A DNA stretch of 64,000 bases from Lachnospiraceae bacterium (GTDB lineage: Bacteria > Bacillota > Clostridia > Lachnospirales > Lachnospiraceae), in contig JAFQMS010000044.1 in NCBI GenBank assembly GCA_017396145.1, positions 1-64,000 of the forward strand, read 5' to 3'. The notes below the pieces were generated by a model, which ran no database searches, had not been told where the DNA came from, and worked only from the letters and a program-made list of their open reading frames with translations. This document shows, in pieces, positions 34,010 to 43,332 of this stretch (its first letter is position 1; each line of letters begins with the position of its first letter). A program made the position numbers and the translations under genes.

Positions 34010-35776
34010 ATGAACGGTACCAGCGCTGGACACGATGAATACACATATGAGAATGCTTGCAGACTTTTAAACTCTGGACATAAAGAAGAGGCAATTGATA
34101 AATTGTTTATACTGGCAAGAGTAAAAAAAGATATGAGAGCGCAGTGGAAACTTGGAGAGTTATATAAAGAGACAAGACCTGATACAGCAATAGAGTTATT
34201 AAGCATGAGCGTTGAACAGGGTTTTGCTAAAGCAATGCTGTCACTTGGACTTTTTTTCGAGAACCGAGGTATGTATAATGATGCAGTGCGTTATTACATA
34301 AAGGGTATAAATGCAGGCAATGGATTTTCCCGTAAATGTCTGCTTAGAATGTGCATAGAGGGTAAATGTGACAAAAAAATGGCTAAAGGCTTACATGGAC
34401 TATATAAGAATAAGGCCAACACAGGTGATGTGGAGGCTATGAAAAATATGGGTGATTTGTACTGGTATGGCATTGATGTCAAAGAAGATAGAATCATTGC
34501 TATGGATTGGTATAAAAAGGCTGCAGATAAAGGTAATGAGTACTGTTTACAGAGAGTTTTAGAAGAGAGACGAAGCATTGACCATGGTAATAAAGACAGC
34601 GTGATAATAGAAAAGTATTCTGATATCTTGCCTAATCGTTTTGTTACAAATGAGCCCGAATATAAGGAAAATGCAAAGAAATATGTTAGACATTTTCTTG
34701 GAATAGGTCAGGGGATGAAACTTTTTGGTATAGGTGATGTTAAGATATTAAGTGTTCGTAGTTATCCCGGTGTTACCGCTACAGAGGAACTGCTCTATGA
34801 AGTAAGGCAGTTAAGTGGATATATAGAAAGTACTACAGAGTATCCGGATGATAATAAGAAACCAACAACAAAAAAAGATTATAATCTATGGGATTTTCCG
34901 TTCTATGAGCCTGTAGGAAAATTTGAAGAAGTTACTGAAAAGGTTCCTATTAAGGAAACACTACAGGTAAGACCTTGTATTTACTGTTATGGCAACAGGA
35001 TGGTTCAATGCAGTTGCCATGGTAAAAAGGAGCCTTGTCCAAATTGTGGTGGAACTGGACATGCAGCATGTATACACTGTAGGGGAACCGGGCAGGCACC
35101 ATGTTATGAATGTGGTGGAAAAGGTCATGTGGAAGAGCAGTATAAAAAATATATGAATGGAGAATGGATTATTAGTTATAGAAAGGTCACTTGCAGCAGT
35201 TGCAATGGCATGAAAACACATCTATGTACCAGTTGTGATGGAAGTGGCAAGACAGAGTGCATTAAATGCTATGGTAGCGGACTTGCTATCTGTCCGATAT
35301 GTCATGGGCGTCATATTGTCGAGTGTTCACACTGTAAGGGAAGTGGTCGACTTAAACTTGGACAGAGTGTTGAACGAAGCCTATGTAAGGAAATGATAGC
35401 CAATGTTGTATATGACTATGATGTTGATACGGATATATATGGAGACAATAAGTTTGAACAGATGCCTTGTGACCCTTATGGTGACACTTTAATGGTTACA
35501 TTTACAAGTGACTATCCAATTGATAAAGTGGATATGAAAAATGTAAAGGCTGATGATGATACGTGGATTGACTACTCTGAACAGATGTCGGCACTAGTTA
35601 GTATGTATAAAGAAAAGACAGCAAACAAAGAACAGGCTAGAATGTTAAAGTTTAGGTGTAGTTTCTACCAAAGAGAGATGCTAGAGGTTAAATTCAAGTA
35701 TAAGGGTAATGAACATTATTGTCATATTGATGTGAGGGCAGCAAGATGTATATTTGATAAGAATTATCGTGATTAG
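34010..35776 (+). CDS. Sel1-repeat protein with DnaJ-type cysteine-rich domain, no J domain
   Basis: 588 aa. Residues 1-200 carry Sel1/TPR-like repeats (AIELLSMSVEQGFAKAMLSL, GDVEAMKNMGDLYWYGIDV). Residues about 320-450 hold an extended array of CxxCxGxG zinc-finger repeats: CPNCGGTG, CIHCRGTG, CYECGGKG, CSSCNGMK, CTSCDGSG, CIKCYGSG, CPICHGRH, CSHCKGSG. That is about twice the DnaJ number. There is no HPD-containing J domain, so Hsp70 stimulation is not expected; a chaperone-like or redox role is a guess. GGAG lies 7 nt before the ATG. Monocistronic. Confidence 0.8.
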   Translation: MNGTSAGHDEYTYENACRLLNSGHKEEAIDKLFILARVKKDMRAQWKLGELYKETRPDTAIELLSMSVEQGFAKAMLSLGLFFENRGMYNDAVRYYIKGINAGNGFSRKCLLRMCIEGKCDKKMAKGLHGLYKNKANTGDVEAMKNMGDLYWYGIDVKEDRIIAMDWYKKAADKGNEYCLQRVLEERRSIDHGNKDSVIIEKYSDILPNRFVTNEPEYKENAKKYVRHFLGIGQGMKLFGIGDVKILSVRSYPGVTATEELLYEVRQLSGYIESTTEYPDDNKKPTTKKDYNLWDFPFYEPVGKFEEVTEKVPIKETLQVRPCIYCYGNRMVQCSCHGKKEPCPNCGGTGHAACIHCRGTGQAPCYECGGKGHVEEQYKKYMNGEWIISYRKVTCSSCNGMKTHLCTSCDGSGKTECIKCYGSGLAICPICHGRHIVECSHCKGSGRLKLGQSVERSLCKEMIANVVYDYDVDTDIYGDNKFEQMPCDPYGDTLMVTFTSDYPIDKVDMKNVKADDDTWIDYSEQMSALVSMYKEKTANKEQARMLKFRCSFYQREMLEVKFKYKGNEHYCHIDVRAARCIFDKNYRD

Positions 35777-35780
35777 AGAC

Positions 35781-35838
35781 AACCCCCATACCAAAACTAT
35801 TATCTTTGCATATAAGTCTTTGATATGGGGGTTGTTTT
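35781..35838 (+). terminator. Bidirectional terminator
   Basis: AACCCCCATA...TATGGGGGTT with inner CAAA/TTTG pairs, followed by GTTTTTG. Located between convergent genes. Confidence 0.8.
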
Positions 35839-35864
35839 TGATTGTAAATAAGATTTGCTTGTGT

Positions 35865-36197
35865 CTACTCTTCGTCGCCTTCGAAATCTTCCATGTCAAG
35901 GTCTTCGAATTCTTCAGCATCTAAAAGTTCGTCGAATGCATCTGCCACTGCTTCGTATTCTTCATCACTTTCGATGTTGTCAAGGTGAAGTTCGCCGTCA
36001 TCTGAAGGAGTGTAGCGGTAGATTAATACCTCGTCTTCTTCAATGTCACCAACCTGCTCGATAGGTAAAAGTGCCATATATGATTTGTCATCAACATCAA
36101 AAGTATAAAGAACTGCACATTCAACAACAAGGTCATTGTCTAAAGTTAATGTAACAGTCTGCTCAAATCCTAATTCTTCGTTATTCTCGTTACCCAT
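35865..36197 (-). CDS. DUF1292 family protein
   Basis: 110-aa acidic protein: TVTLTLDNDLVVECAVLYTF, KSYMALLPIE and a C-terminal run rich in Asp/Glu. This is the DUF1292 pattern, found across Firmicutes, often near the alanyl-tRNA synthetase/ruvX region; function unknown. ATG 36197 has GGAGG 8 nt upstream; the ATG at 36212 overlaps that site. It is alone in its transcript here. Confidence 0.88.
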   Translation of the reverse strand: MGNENNEELGFEQTVTLTLDNDLVVECAVLYTFDVDDKSYMALLPIEQVGDIEEDEVLIYRYTPSDDGELHLDNIESDEEYEAVADAFDELLDAEEFEDLDMEDFEGDEE

Positions 36198-36386
36198 AGT
36201 ATTTTCCTCCATTACTATAATTTAACTTAACTATATACGATATGAGATAAAAAATCAATAAATAGTTTTTCTTTCATAAGTACAGCTGGTGTGTTAGAAT
36301 ATTTCACATAATGAGATTATTTCGGTATATGAATGTCTGCGCAGTGGAGATTATTGCGCAGTGAGTTTAAGGAGATCAGATTCAAG

Positions 36387-38834
36387 ATGAAGTCAACCAC
36401 TAATATTTCTGTAAGAGCCTTGGTGGAATTCCTTCTTAAAGAAGGGGATATCAATGTATCTAAGGATACTCTTGCAGATACTAAAGCCATGCAAATGGGT
36501 GCAAAACTTCATAGAAAAATACAAAAGAGTATGGGAACTAATTATAGTAGTGAAGTTTCATTTAAACATACTACTGTAGTAGAATATAATGGAGAAGAAT
36601 ATGAGATTTTGGTGGAAGGTCGCGCAGACGGAGTGATTGAAAAAGGGGAGTTTGGTGATTCGCATAAAGTTATTGATGCTCACAGGAAATCTTATGCAAT
36701 GGATAAAGAGGGAGAATTGATATGTACGGACAAGGTTATTATTGATGAGATAAAATGCGTAATGGGGGATGTGTCACTTATAGAAAAACCATATATGGTT
36801 CATCTGGCTCAGGCGAAGTGTTATGCCTATTGTTACTGTAAGGAGAATGAATATAGTAAAGAAGATGAGATTGCTGTTCGGATTACTTATTGTCAGATGA
36901 AAACAGAGCAGATGAAGTATTTTCACGAGATATTTACTTTTGGACAGCTTATAGAGTTTTATGATGGGCTTATGAGTGAGTATGTAAAATGGGTTGATTT
37001 TCAGGTGAAATGGCAAAGGTTAAGAAATAAAAGTGCTAAAGAATTAGAGTTTCCATTTGAATACAGAAAAGGGCAAAAACAACTGGCTCAGGATGTATAC
37101 AGAACTATTATCAGAGAAAAACTTCTATATATTGAGGCTCCAACAGGAGTGGGTAAGACTATCTCAACTACATTTCCAGCCATTAAGGCTATGGGGGAAG
37201 AACTGCTTTCAAAGGTATTTTATCTTACCGCGAGAACTACCAATGGAATGGCTGCAATTAATGCCATAGATTTAATGTGTGCCAAAGGTCTTGCCTGTAA
37301 GAGTATTACGCTTACTGCTAAGGATAAGATGTGTATATTAGATAAGCCTGACTGTAATCCGAGAGCCTGCGAACGGGCAAAGGGACATTTTGACAGGGTT
37401 AATGACGCCGTGTTTGACTTGATTAATAATGAAACAAAGATTACAAGGCAGGTAATTCTTGATTATGCAGCAAAACATAATGTATGCCCTTTTGAATTTG
37501 GTCTTGATGTATCAATATGGTGCGATGTAATAGTTGGTGACTATAATTATGCCTTTGACCCTAATGTATATCTTCGCAGGTTTTTTCAAAATGATAAGAA
37601 AAATGATTATTTATACCTTGTTGACGAAGCCCACAATCTGGTGCAAAGAGCAAGAAGTATGTACAGTGCATCTTTGATTAAGGAAGAACTTTTGCAGTTG
37701 AATTCTTATGTGAAAACATATGATAAAAAACTTTCAAGCCATATTAACGCATGTAATAAGATTATGCTTTCGTTAAAAAGACAAAGTGATGATATGCATG
37801 TCATTAATTCGGAAGAAATTATGTCACTGGTATTTCGACTTATGGAAGTGGTAAGCCATATGGACAAACTTTTAAGTTCTAATATTCAGGTGGATAATGC
37901 GCAGGAAGCAAGAAATATATATTTTAATATAAGAAACTTTATTAATACATATGATGGAATTTCAGATGATTATACTGTGTACACGGACTATACAACTACA
38001 GGGGATTTTGTGCTTAATCTGTGTTGTATGAATCCTGCAAGACTTTTAAAGGAGTATTTAAGTAAAGGTAAGAGTGCGGTGTTCTTTTCTGCTACACTTC
38101 TTCCTATTGATTATTATAAGGAACAACTTGCAGGAAGTAGTGAAGATTATGCAGTATATGCTCAGTCAACTTTTAGTTTAGACAACCGGCTTATAATGGT
38201 TGCTAATGATGTAAGCACGAAATACACCAGAAGAAATGAAAAGGAGTATATTAAGATTGCAGCATATATTGAGGAGTTTGTGAATGCAAAACAGGGAAAC
38301 TATCTGGTATTCTTCCCTTCATATAAGTATATGGAAGATGTGGCCAAGCATTTGAATGCTTATGAAGATGTATTGGTGTATCAAAAGAATAATATGACAG
38401 AGGAAGAACGAGAAGAGTTCCTTAGTGGGTTTGAAGAACAAAATGACAGACTTCATATTGGAATGGCTGTAATGGGTGGAGTGTTCTCAGAGGGAATTGA
38501 TCTCATTGGTAATAGACTCATAGGAACAGTTATTGTGGGGTGTGGACTTCCAATGGTATGCAATGAGAGAGAACTTTTCAAAACCTATTATGATGATAAT
38601 GGGAGAAATGGTTTTGACTATGCGTATCTGTATGACGGAATGAATAAGGTACAGCAAAGTGTGGGAAGAGTAATTAGGACAGCAACAGATGTGGGAGCAA
38701 TTTTGATGCTTGACGAAAGACTTCTCACAGATGCCTATATCCGATTGTTTCCAAGGGAGTGGTATCCTTATAAGGTAGTTAACAGGACGACAATGGGGAA
38801 ATGTCTAAAAGAGTTTTATGATAAATTTGTATGA
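36387..38834 (+). CDS. PD-(D/E)XK nuclease domain fused to Rad3/XPD-type Fe-S helicase
   Basis: 815 aa. Residues ~1-220: Cas4/RecB-like nuclease fold with EGRADGVI and DEIK (catalytic Asp and Glu-x-Lys). Residues ~235-815: superfamily 2 XPD/DinG helicase with Walker A at 250-258 (EAPTGVGKT), Fe-S ligands Cys316, Cys323, Cys328, Cys367, DEAH box at 413, and C-terminal motifs GVFSEGIDL and QSVGRVIRT. Likely unwinds 5'-3' and cleaves DNA. Start: ATG 36387, with GGAG 12 nt upstream (long spacing); ATG 36333 or TTG 36354 remain possible. Confidence 0.85.
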   Translation: MKSTTNISVRALVEFLLKEGDINVSKDTLADTKAMQMGAKLHRKIQKSMGTNYSSEVSFKHTTVVEYNGEEYEILVEGRADGVIEKGEFGDSHKVIDAHRKSYAMDKEGELICTDKVIIDEIKCVMGDVSLIEKPYMVHLAQAKCYAYCYCKENEYSKEDEIAVRITYCQMKTEQMKYFHEIFTFGQLIEFYDGLMSEYVKWVDFQVKWQRLRNKSAKELEFPFEYRKGQKQLAQDVYRTIIREKLLYIEAPTGVGKTISTTFPAIKAMGEELLSKVFYLTARTTNGMAAINAIDLMCAKGLACKSITLTAKDKMCILDKPDCNPRACERAKGHFDRVNDAVFDLINNETKITRQVILDYAAKHNVCPFEFGLDVSIWCDVIVGDYNYAFDPNVYLRRFFQNDKKNDYLYLVDEAHNLVQRARSMYSASLIKEELLQLNSYVKTYDKKLSSHINACNKIMLSLKRQSDDMHVINSEEIMSLVFRLMEVVSHMDKLLSSNIQVDNAQEARNIYFNIRNFINTYDGISDDYTVYTDYTTTGDFVLNLCCMNPARLLKEYLSKGKSAVFFSATLLPIDYYKEQLAGSSEDYAVYAQSTFSLDNRLIMVANDVSTKYTRRNEKEYIKIAAYIEEFVNAKQGNYLVFFPSYKYMEDVAKHLNAYEDVLVYQKNNMTEEEREEFLSGFEEQNDRLHIGMAVMGGVFSEGIDLIGNRLIGTVIVGCGLPMVCNERELFKTYYDDNGRNGFDYAYLYDGMNKVQQSVGRVIRTATDVGAILMLDERLLTDAYIRLFPREWYPYKVVNRTTMGKCLKEFYDKFV

Positions 38835-39026
38835 TAAATGAGTTAAATTAGGGTGTGTTTTTGGATGTATTGAAAAAAATATAAAAATTTGAAAAAAAAT
38901 ATTTTCATCTGACAAAAAATGTGCTAAAGTATCTTCGTTGGATAATTCGTGTATTGGCACACCAAATCCGATTGAGGAAACTTAATTTCCAAGAAAGATT
39001 TTCATATATTAAAGGAGATAAGTGTT

Positions 39027-39710
39027 ATGAAAAAGATTTATGAAGGTAAAACTAAGGACGTATACAGCCTTGACAATGGAAACGTAATGTTAAAGTTTAA
39101 GGATGATTGTACAGGAAAAGATGGTGTATTTGATCCAGGCGAGAATGCAGTTGGATTAACAATTGAAGGAATTGGTAAGGCTAATTTACAGACATCTATC
39201 CACTATTTTGAGTTATTAAAGAATGCTGGAATCAAGACACACTATGTAAGTGCTGATGTTGAGAATGCAACTATGGAAGTTCTTCCTGCTAAAGTATTTG
39301 GACATGGTCTTGAAGTAATCTGTCGTCTTGTTGCAACAGGAAGCTTTATCCGCAGATACGGTGAGTACATTGAAGATGGTACTGTATTAGAAGGTGGCTA
39401 TGTTGAGTGTACATTTAAGAATGACGCTTTAGGCGATCCACTTGTAACAGGTGAAGGACTTGCAGCACTTGGAATTATGTCACCTGCAATGTTCGAGAGC
39501 ATGAAGGAGCAGACTTTAAAGATTACTAAGATTGTTGCAGATGACTTAAAGTCAATCGGTCTTGATTTATGGGATATTAAGTTTGAGTTTGGTTATAATA
39601 ATGATGAAGTTATTCTTATCGACGAGATTGCATCAGGTAACATGAGAGTTTACAAGGATGGCAAGATTGTTGATCCTGTAGAATTAACTAAGTTAATACT
39701 TAACAGATAA
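39027..39710 (+). CDS. purC: SAICAR synthetase
   Basis: De novo purine pathway: CAIR + Asp + ATP to SAICAR. 227 aa, typical short bacterial form: [13 protein letters not shown] at the N-terminus, [17 protein letters not shown], and [23 protein letters not shown] precedes the ATG. The 192-bp upstream region has a candidate -10 (TGCTAAAGT) and a small two-stem leader (38937-38972) that I cannot assign to a riboswitch class. It is separate from other pur genes and followed by its own hairpin. Confidence 0.95.
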   Translation: MKKIYEGKTKDVYSLDNGNVMLKFKDDCTGKDGVFDPGENAVGLTIEGIGKANLQTSIHYFELLKNAGIKTHYVSADVENATMEVLPAKVFGHGLEVICRLVATGSFIRRYGEYIEDGTVLEGGYVECTFKNDALGDPLVTGEGLAALGIMSPAMFESMKEQTLKITKIVADDLKSIGLDLWDIKFEFGYNNDEVILIDEIASGNMRVYKDGKIVDPVELTKLILNR

Positions 39711-39736
39711 GAGATAAATATTTACAGAGTATATGG

Positions 39737-39772
39737 ATGCGGTGTTCTTTAGAGAATGCCGCATTATATTTT
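39737..39772 (+). terminator. Hairpin after purC
   Basis: ATGCGG..TTCT pairs with AGAA..CCGCAT (39737-39764) before TATATTTTA. Moderate terminator. Confidence 0.65.
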
Positions 39773-39888
39773 ACAAAAAGGTATTATTGAGTTTAGAGAG
39801 TTTTTCCTAGTATGAGAATGTTTTTCTATTGAAAAAGAGTGTATGAAATGCTAAAATTAAAAAGAAACGAAATTAATTTCAAAACTTG

Positions 39889-39918
39889 TTGACAAACATA
39901 TGGATTGTTTGGTATAAT
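39889..39918 (+). promoter_or_regulatory. Promoter of tRNA-Met
   Basis: TTGACA-N18-TATAAT: both hexamers perfect, 40 bp before the tRNA. Confidence 0.85.
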
Positions 39919-39957
39919 CATTGTCGCAGCGTAAATGTTGTGGCACATATTTTATAT

Positions 39958-40031
39958 GGCGGAGTAGCTCAGTTGGCTAGAGCATGCGGTTCATACCCGC
40001 AGTGTCGGCGGTTCAAATCCGTTCTCCGCTA
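39958..40031 (+). tRNA. tRNA-Met (CAU)
   Basis: 74-nt cloverleaf: acceptor GGCGGAG/CTCCGCT, D arm GCTC...GAGC, anticodon stem TGCGG/CCGCA with loop TTCATAC (anticodon CAT), T arm GGCGG-TTCAAAT-CCGTT. CCA is not encoded. The sequence resembles elongator tRNA-Met; tRNA-Ile2 with a modified C34 is a formal alternative. Confidence 0.93.
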
Positions 40032-40040
40032 CTTTAAGTT

Positions 40041-40073
40041 AGAGATTATGAGAGTTTCATAATCTCTATTTTG
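40041..40073 (+). terminator. Terminator after tRNA-Met
   Basis: AGAGATTATGA pairs with TCATAATCTCT (11 bp), then ATTTTG. Confidence 0.8.
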
Positions 40074-40158
40074 TTTATAGAATTTGAAGAGAAAGACACA
40101 TAGTATTTTATGAGTCTTTAAGTATCGTTAATACATACTATATGTAAGGAGAGAGATT

Positions 40159-40713
40159 ATGAGAATAGGTCAGGGATATGATGTTCATAGATTGGTAGAA
40201 GGCAGAGATTTAATACTTGGTGGAGTTAACATTCCTTATGAACTTGGACTTTTAGGTCATTCAGACGCAGATGTTTTACTTCACGCAATAATGGATGCGC
40301 TTTTAGGAGCAGCAGCTCTTGGGGATATAGGAAAGCATTTTCCTGATACAGATGAGAAGTACAAAGGTGCTTCAAGTATGGAACTTTTAAGAGCGGTTAA
40401 AGAATTAATTGATGAAAAGAATTATGTAATTAGTAATATAGATGCTACCATTGTGGCGCAAAGACCCAAATTAGCAACATATATTCCAGAGATGATTTGT
40501 AATATTAGCGAGGCTCTGGACATAAGTATTAATCAGGTGAATGTTAAGGCGACCACAGAAGAAGGACTTGGATTTACAGGTACAGGGGAAGGTGTAAGTT
40601 CATATGCTGTGTGCCTGCTTGAGAATCCTTGCGATGTGTATGGCATAGACAGAATAGGAAATGCCACTGCCTGTTGTAGTAGTTGTAAGTCATGCAGTAA
40701 CAAAGAAAATTAA
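40159..40713 (+). CDS. ispF: 2-C-methyl-D-erythritol 2,4-cyclodiphosphate synthase with Cys-rich tail
   Basis: MEP-pathway isoprenoid enzyme. 184 aa; the first ~155 are a normal IspF with metal ligands Asp8, His10 and His42 ([16 protein letters not shown]), HFPDTD, and the C-terminal GFTGTGEG. Residues ~156-184 are an extra tail with CCSSCKSC (Cys172, 173, 176, 179), absent from the usual ~157-aa protein. AAGGAGAG precedes the ATG. First gene before cysE and cysS, with a 22-bp gap to cysE, so likely an operon start. Confidence 0.94.
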   Translation: MRIGQGYDVHRLVEGRDLILGGVNIPYELGLLGHSDADVLLHAIMDALLGAAALGDIGKHFPDTDEKYKGASSMELLRAVKELIDEKNYVISNIDATIVAQRPKLATYIPEMICNISEALDISINQVNVKATTEEGLGFTGTGEGVSSYAVCLLENPCDVYGIDRIGNATACCSSCKSCSNKEN

Positions 40714-40735
40714 TGATAGATGATTGGAGACTACA

Positions 40736-41395
40736 GTGAGATTTATAGATTTTGTCAAGGAAGAGATAGATATAATAAAGGAAAGAGACCCAGCCATAAA
40801 GTCAACTATGGAGGTATTCCTTAATCCTAGTTTTAAAGCGATTATTGGATATAGAATTGCGCATAAACTATTCGTTAAAAAACACTATTTTCTTGCACGA
40901 TGGATATCTCAAAGAACGGTGAGAAAGACTGGAATAGAGATTCATCCGGGAGCAACAATTGGTAAAGGACTTTTTATTGACCATGGTAATGGAGTAATAA
41001 TAGGTGAGACAGCCATAATCGGGGATAATGTTACATTGTATCAGGGAGTTACTCTTGGTGGTACAGGTAAGGAAAAAGGAAAACGACACCCAACCATAGG
41101 GGATAATGTTATGGTTAGTGCAGGAGCTAAAGTCTTAGGTTCATTTACGGTAGGAGAGAATTCTAAGATTGGTGCCGGTAGTGTAGTACTTTCAGAAGTT
41201 CCACCTAATTCTACGGTAGTTGGTGTTCCGGGAAGGGTTGTAAAAAGAGACAATGTAAGAATGCCAAGAGAAGATTTGGACCAGGTACATTTACCGGATC
41301 CTATTGCTAATGAGATTAGCAGACTTGCCAAGGAAAATGAAGAGTTAAGAAACGATATAAAGGAATTAAAAGCAAGAATCGAAAAGATAGGTTAA
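40736..41395 (+). CDS. cysE: Serine O-acetyltransferase
   Basis: First step of cysteine synthesis: serine + acetyl-CoA to O-acetylserine. 219 aa with an N-terminal helical part and left-handed beta-helix hexapeptide repeats: [40 protein letters not shown] and [14 protein letters not shown]. The C-terminus ends in a coiled-coil-like stretch ([19 protein letters not shown]) not typical of short bacterial CysE. The start is GTG 40736 with GGAG 6 nt upstream; the TTG at 40724 overlaps it. Placed before cysS, it may balance cysteine supply with charging. Confidence 0.93.
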   Translation: MRFIDFVKEEIDIIKERDPAIKSTMEVFLNPSFKAIIGYRIAHKLFVKKHYFLARWISQRTVRKTGIEIHPGATIGKGLFIDHGNGVIIGETAIIGDNVTLYQGVTLGGTGKEKGKRHPTIGDNVMVSAGAKVLGSFTVGENSKIGAGSVVLSEVPPNSTVVGVPGRVVKRDNVRMPREDLDQVHLPDPIANEISRLAKENEELRNDIKELKARIEKIG

Positions 41396-41431
41396 TGACC
41401 TTATATAGAAGCAGATAAAAGGAGAAAAACT

Positions 41432-42838
41432 ATGAAGATATATAATACATTAACAAGAACTAAAGATGAATTTAAACCTCTTAAAGAAGGAGAGGTAAGC
41501 ATGTATGTGTGCGGACCTACAGTGTATAACTATATTCATATTGGTAATGCAAGGCCAATGATAGTGTTTGACACAGTTAGAAGATATTTTGAATATAAAG
41601 GTTACAAGGTTAATTATGTATCTAACTTCACAGATGTAGACGATAAGATTATTGCTAAGGCGATAGAAGAGGGTGTGTCAGCTTCAGAGATTTCAGAAAG
41701 ATATATTGCGGAAGCAAAAAAAGATATGGAAGATTTGAATGTTATGCCAGCAACGATACATCCAAAGGCAACGCAGGAGATTGATGGTATGATAGATATG
41801 ATTTCTACTTTAATCGATAAAGGACATGCCTACGAGAAGAATGGTACAGTTTATTTTAGAACAAGAAGTTTTGATGGATATGGTAAACTTTCTAAGAAAA
41901 ACATTGACGACTTAGAGGGCGGACATAGAGATATTAAGGTAGCAGGTGGGGAGGATAAGGAAGATGCTCTTGATTTCGTACTTTGGAAACCAAAGAAAGA
42001 AGGAGAGCCTTACTGGGAGTCTCCATGGAGTGAAGGAAGACCAGGATGGCACATTGAGTGCTCGGTAATGAGTAAAAAGTATCTTGGTGAAGAGATTGAT
42101 ATTCATGCAGGTGGTGAAGACCTTATATTCCCACATCATGAAAATGAAATTGCACAAAGTGAGGCATGCAATGGCAAACAGTTTGCAAGATACTGGATGC
42201 ATAATGGCTTCTTAAATATTGATAATAAGAAGATGTCAAAATCAGCTGGTAACTTTTTCACGGTTAGAGAGATTGGAGAGAAGTATCCATTACAGGTTAT
42301 CCGTTTCTTTATGTTAAGCGGTCACTATAGAGGACCAATTAATTTTAGCGAAGAACTTGTAATAGCCGCTAAAAATGGTTTAGAAAGAATACTTAATGCT
42401 GTAGATAAAATGAAATCTAATTATGAGAATTCTTCTGTTGATAATATAACAGAGAATGAAAAAGAATTACTTAATCAGATTGCAGAGTATAATAAACAGT
42501 TTGATTTAGCAATGGAAGACGATTTTAATACAGCAGATGCTATAACAGCAGTATTTGAGATTGTAAGATTTGCTAATGCAAATGTATCTTCTGATAATTC
42601 TAAGGAACTTATTGAATCTGTACTTGGTACAATGAATGTATTATGTGATGTATTAGGTATTGAAACAGAAGTTGAAAAGGAACTTCTTGATGAAGAGATA
42701 GAAAACTTGATTGCGCAGAGAACTCAGGCAAGAAAGGATAAGAATTTTGCCAGAGCGGATGAAATAAGAAATGAACTATTAGAGAAAGGTATTATTCTTG
42801 AAGATACAAGAGAAGGTGTAAAATGGAAGAGAGCTTAA
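41432..42838 (+). CDS. cysS: Cysteinyl-tRNA synthetase
   Basis: Class I synthetase charging tRNA-Cys. 468 aa. Zinc and active-site features: CGPTVYNYIHIGNARP (HIGH-type motif), FVLWKPKKEGEP, WHIECSVM, GGEDLIFPHHENE and KMSKS (in NKKMSKSAGNF). Normal length. Overlaps mrnC by 16 bp, indicating coupled translation, in the conserved Firmicutes order cysE-cysS-mrnC-rlmB. Confidence 0.97.
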   Translation: MKIYNTLTRTKDEFKPLKEGEVSMYVCGPTVYNYIHIGNARPMIVFDTVRRYFEYKGYKVNYVSNFTDVDDKIIAKAIEEGVSASEISERYIAEAKKDMEDLNVMPATIHPKATQEIDGMIDMISTLIDKGHAYEKNGTVYFRTRSFDGYGKLSKKNIDDLEGGHRDIKVAGGEDKEDALDFVLWKPKKEGEPYWESPWSEGRPGWHIECSVMSKKYLGEEIDIHAGGEDLIFPHHENEIAQSEACNGKQFARYWMHNGFLNIDNKKMSKSAGNFFTVREIGEKYPLQVIRFFMLSGHYRGPINFSEELVIAAKNGLERILNAVDKMKSNYENSSVDNITENEKELLNQIAEYNKQFDLAMEDDFNTADAITAVFEIVRFANANVSSDNSKELIESVLGTMNVLCDVLGIETEVEKELLDEEIENLIAQRTQARKDKNFARADEIRNELLEKGIILEDTREGVKWKRA

Positions 42839-43266
42839 AGCTTTGTGAGTATATAACAGATGTATTTGGCCTACCACAAACAGATATTAAGACAGTGTCA
42901 CCCCTTACAATGGCATTTATGGGAGATTGTATATTTGACATGATTATAAGGACACTGGTTATAAAAAGGGGTGAAGCATCTGTGGAGAAGATGCATAAAG
43001 CATGTTCGGAATATGTTAAGGCCGCCTCACAGATGAAGATGTTTAAGTTGGTGGAAGAAGAACTTGCACAAGAAGAGATTACAGCGTTTAAAAGAGGGCG
43101 TAATTCAAAACCACATACAACTGCTAAAAGTGCAAGTAAATCTCAGTATTTATATGCAACAGGCTTTGAGGCTATGTTAGGTTATCTATATTTTACAGAT
43201 AATATTCCAAGGATTGTAGAGATAGTGCGACTGGGAATAGAAAGAATTGATAGTAGCAGGGAATAA
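42823..43266 (+). CDS. mrnC: Mini-ribonuclease 3
   Basis: 147-aa RNase III-type catalytic domain without a dsRBD, which matures 23S rRNA ends in Firmicutes. MAFMGDCIFDMIIRTLVIKRG carries the signature metal-binding Asp, and GFEAMLGYLYFT the downstream Glu. Position between cysS and rlmB is diagnostic. Start overlaps the end of cysS. Confidence 0.95.
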   Translation: MEESLKLCEYITDVFGLPQTDIKTVSPLTMAFMGDCIFDMIIRTLVIKRGEASVEKMHKACSEYVKAASQMKMFKLVEEELAQEEITAFKRGRNSKPHTTAKSASKSQYLYATGFEAMLGYLYFTDNIPRIVEIVRLGIERIDSSRE

Positions 43267-43332
43267 GAATAAAGGATTGAAATCTCCTTTGCGGAATTTG
43301 TGATAGGTTAATAACCTTAAGAACGGAGAAAT

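Noticed and set aside
38937..38972. Possible riboswitch upstream of purC
   Set aside because: Two small competing stems only; no match to the purine, PRPP/ppGpp (ykkC-type) or ZTP consensus was seen.
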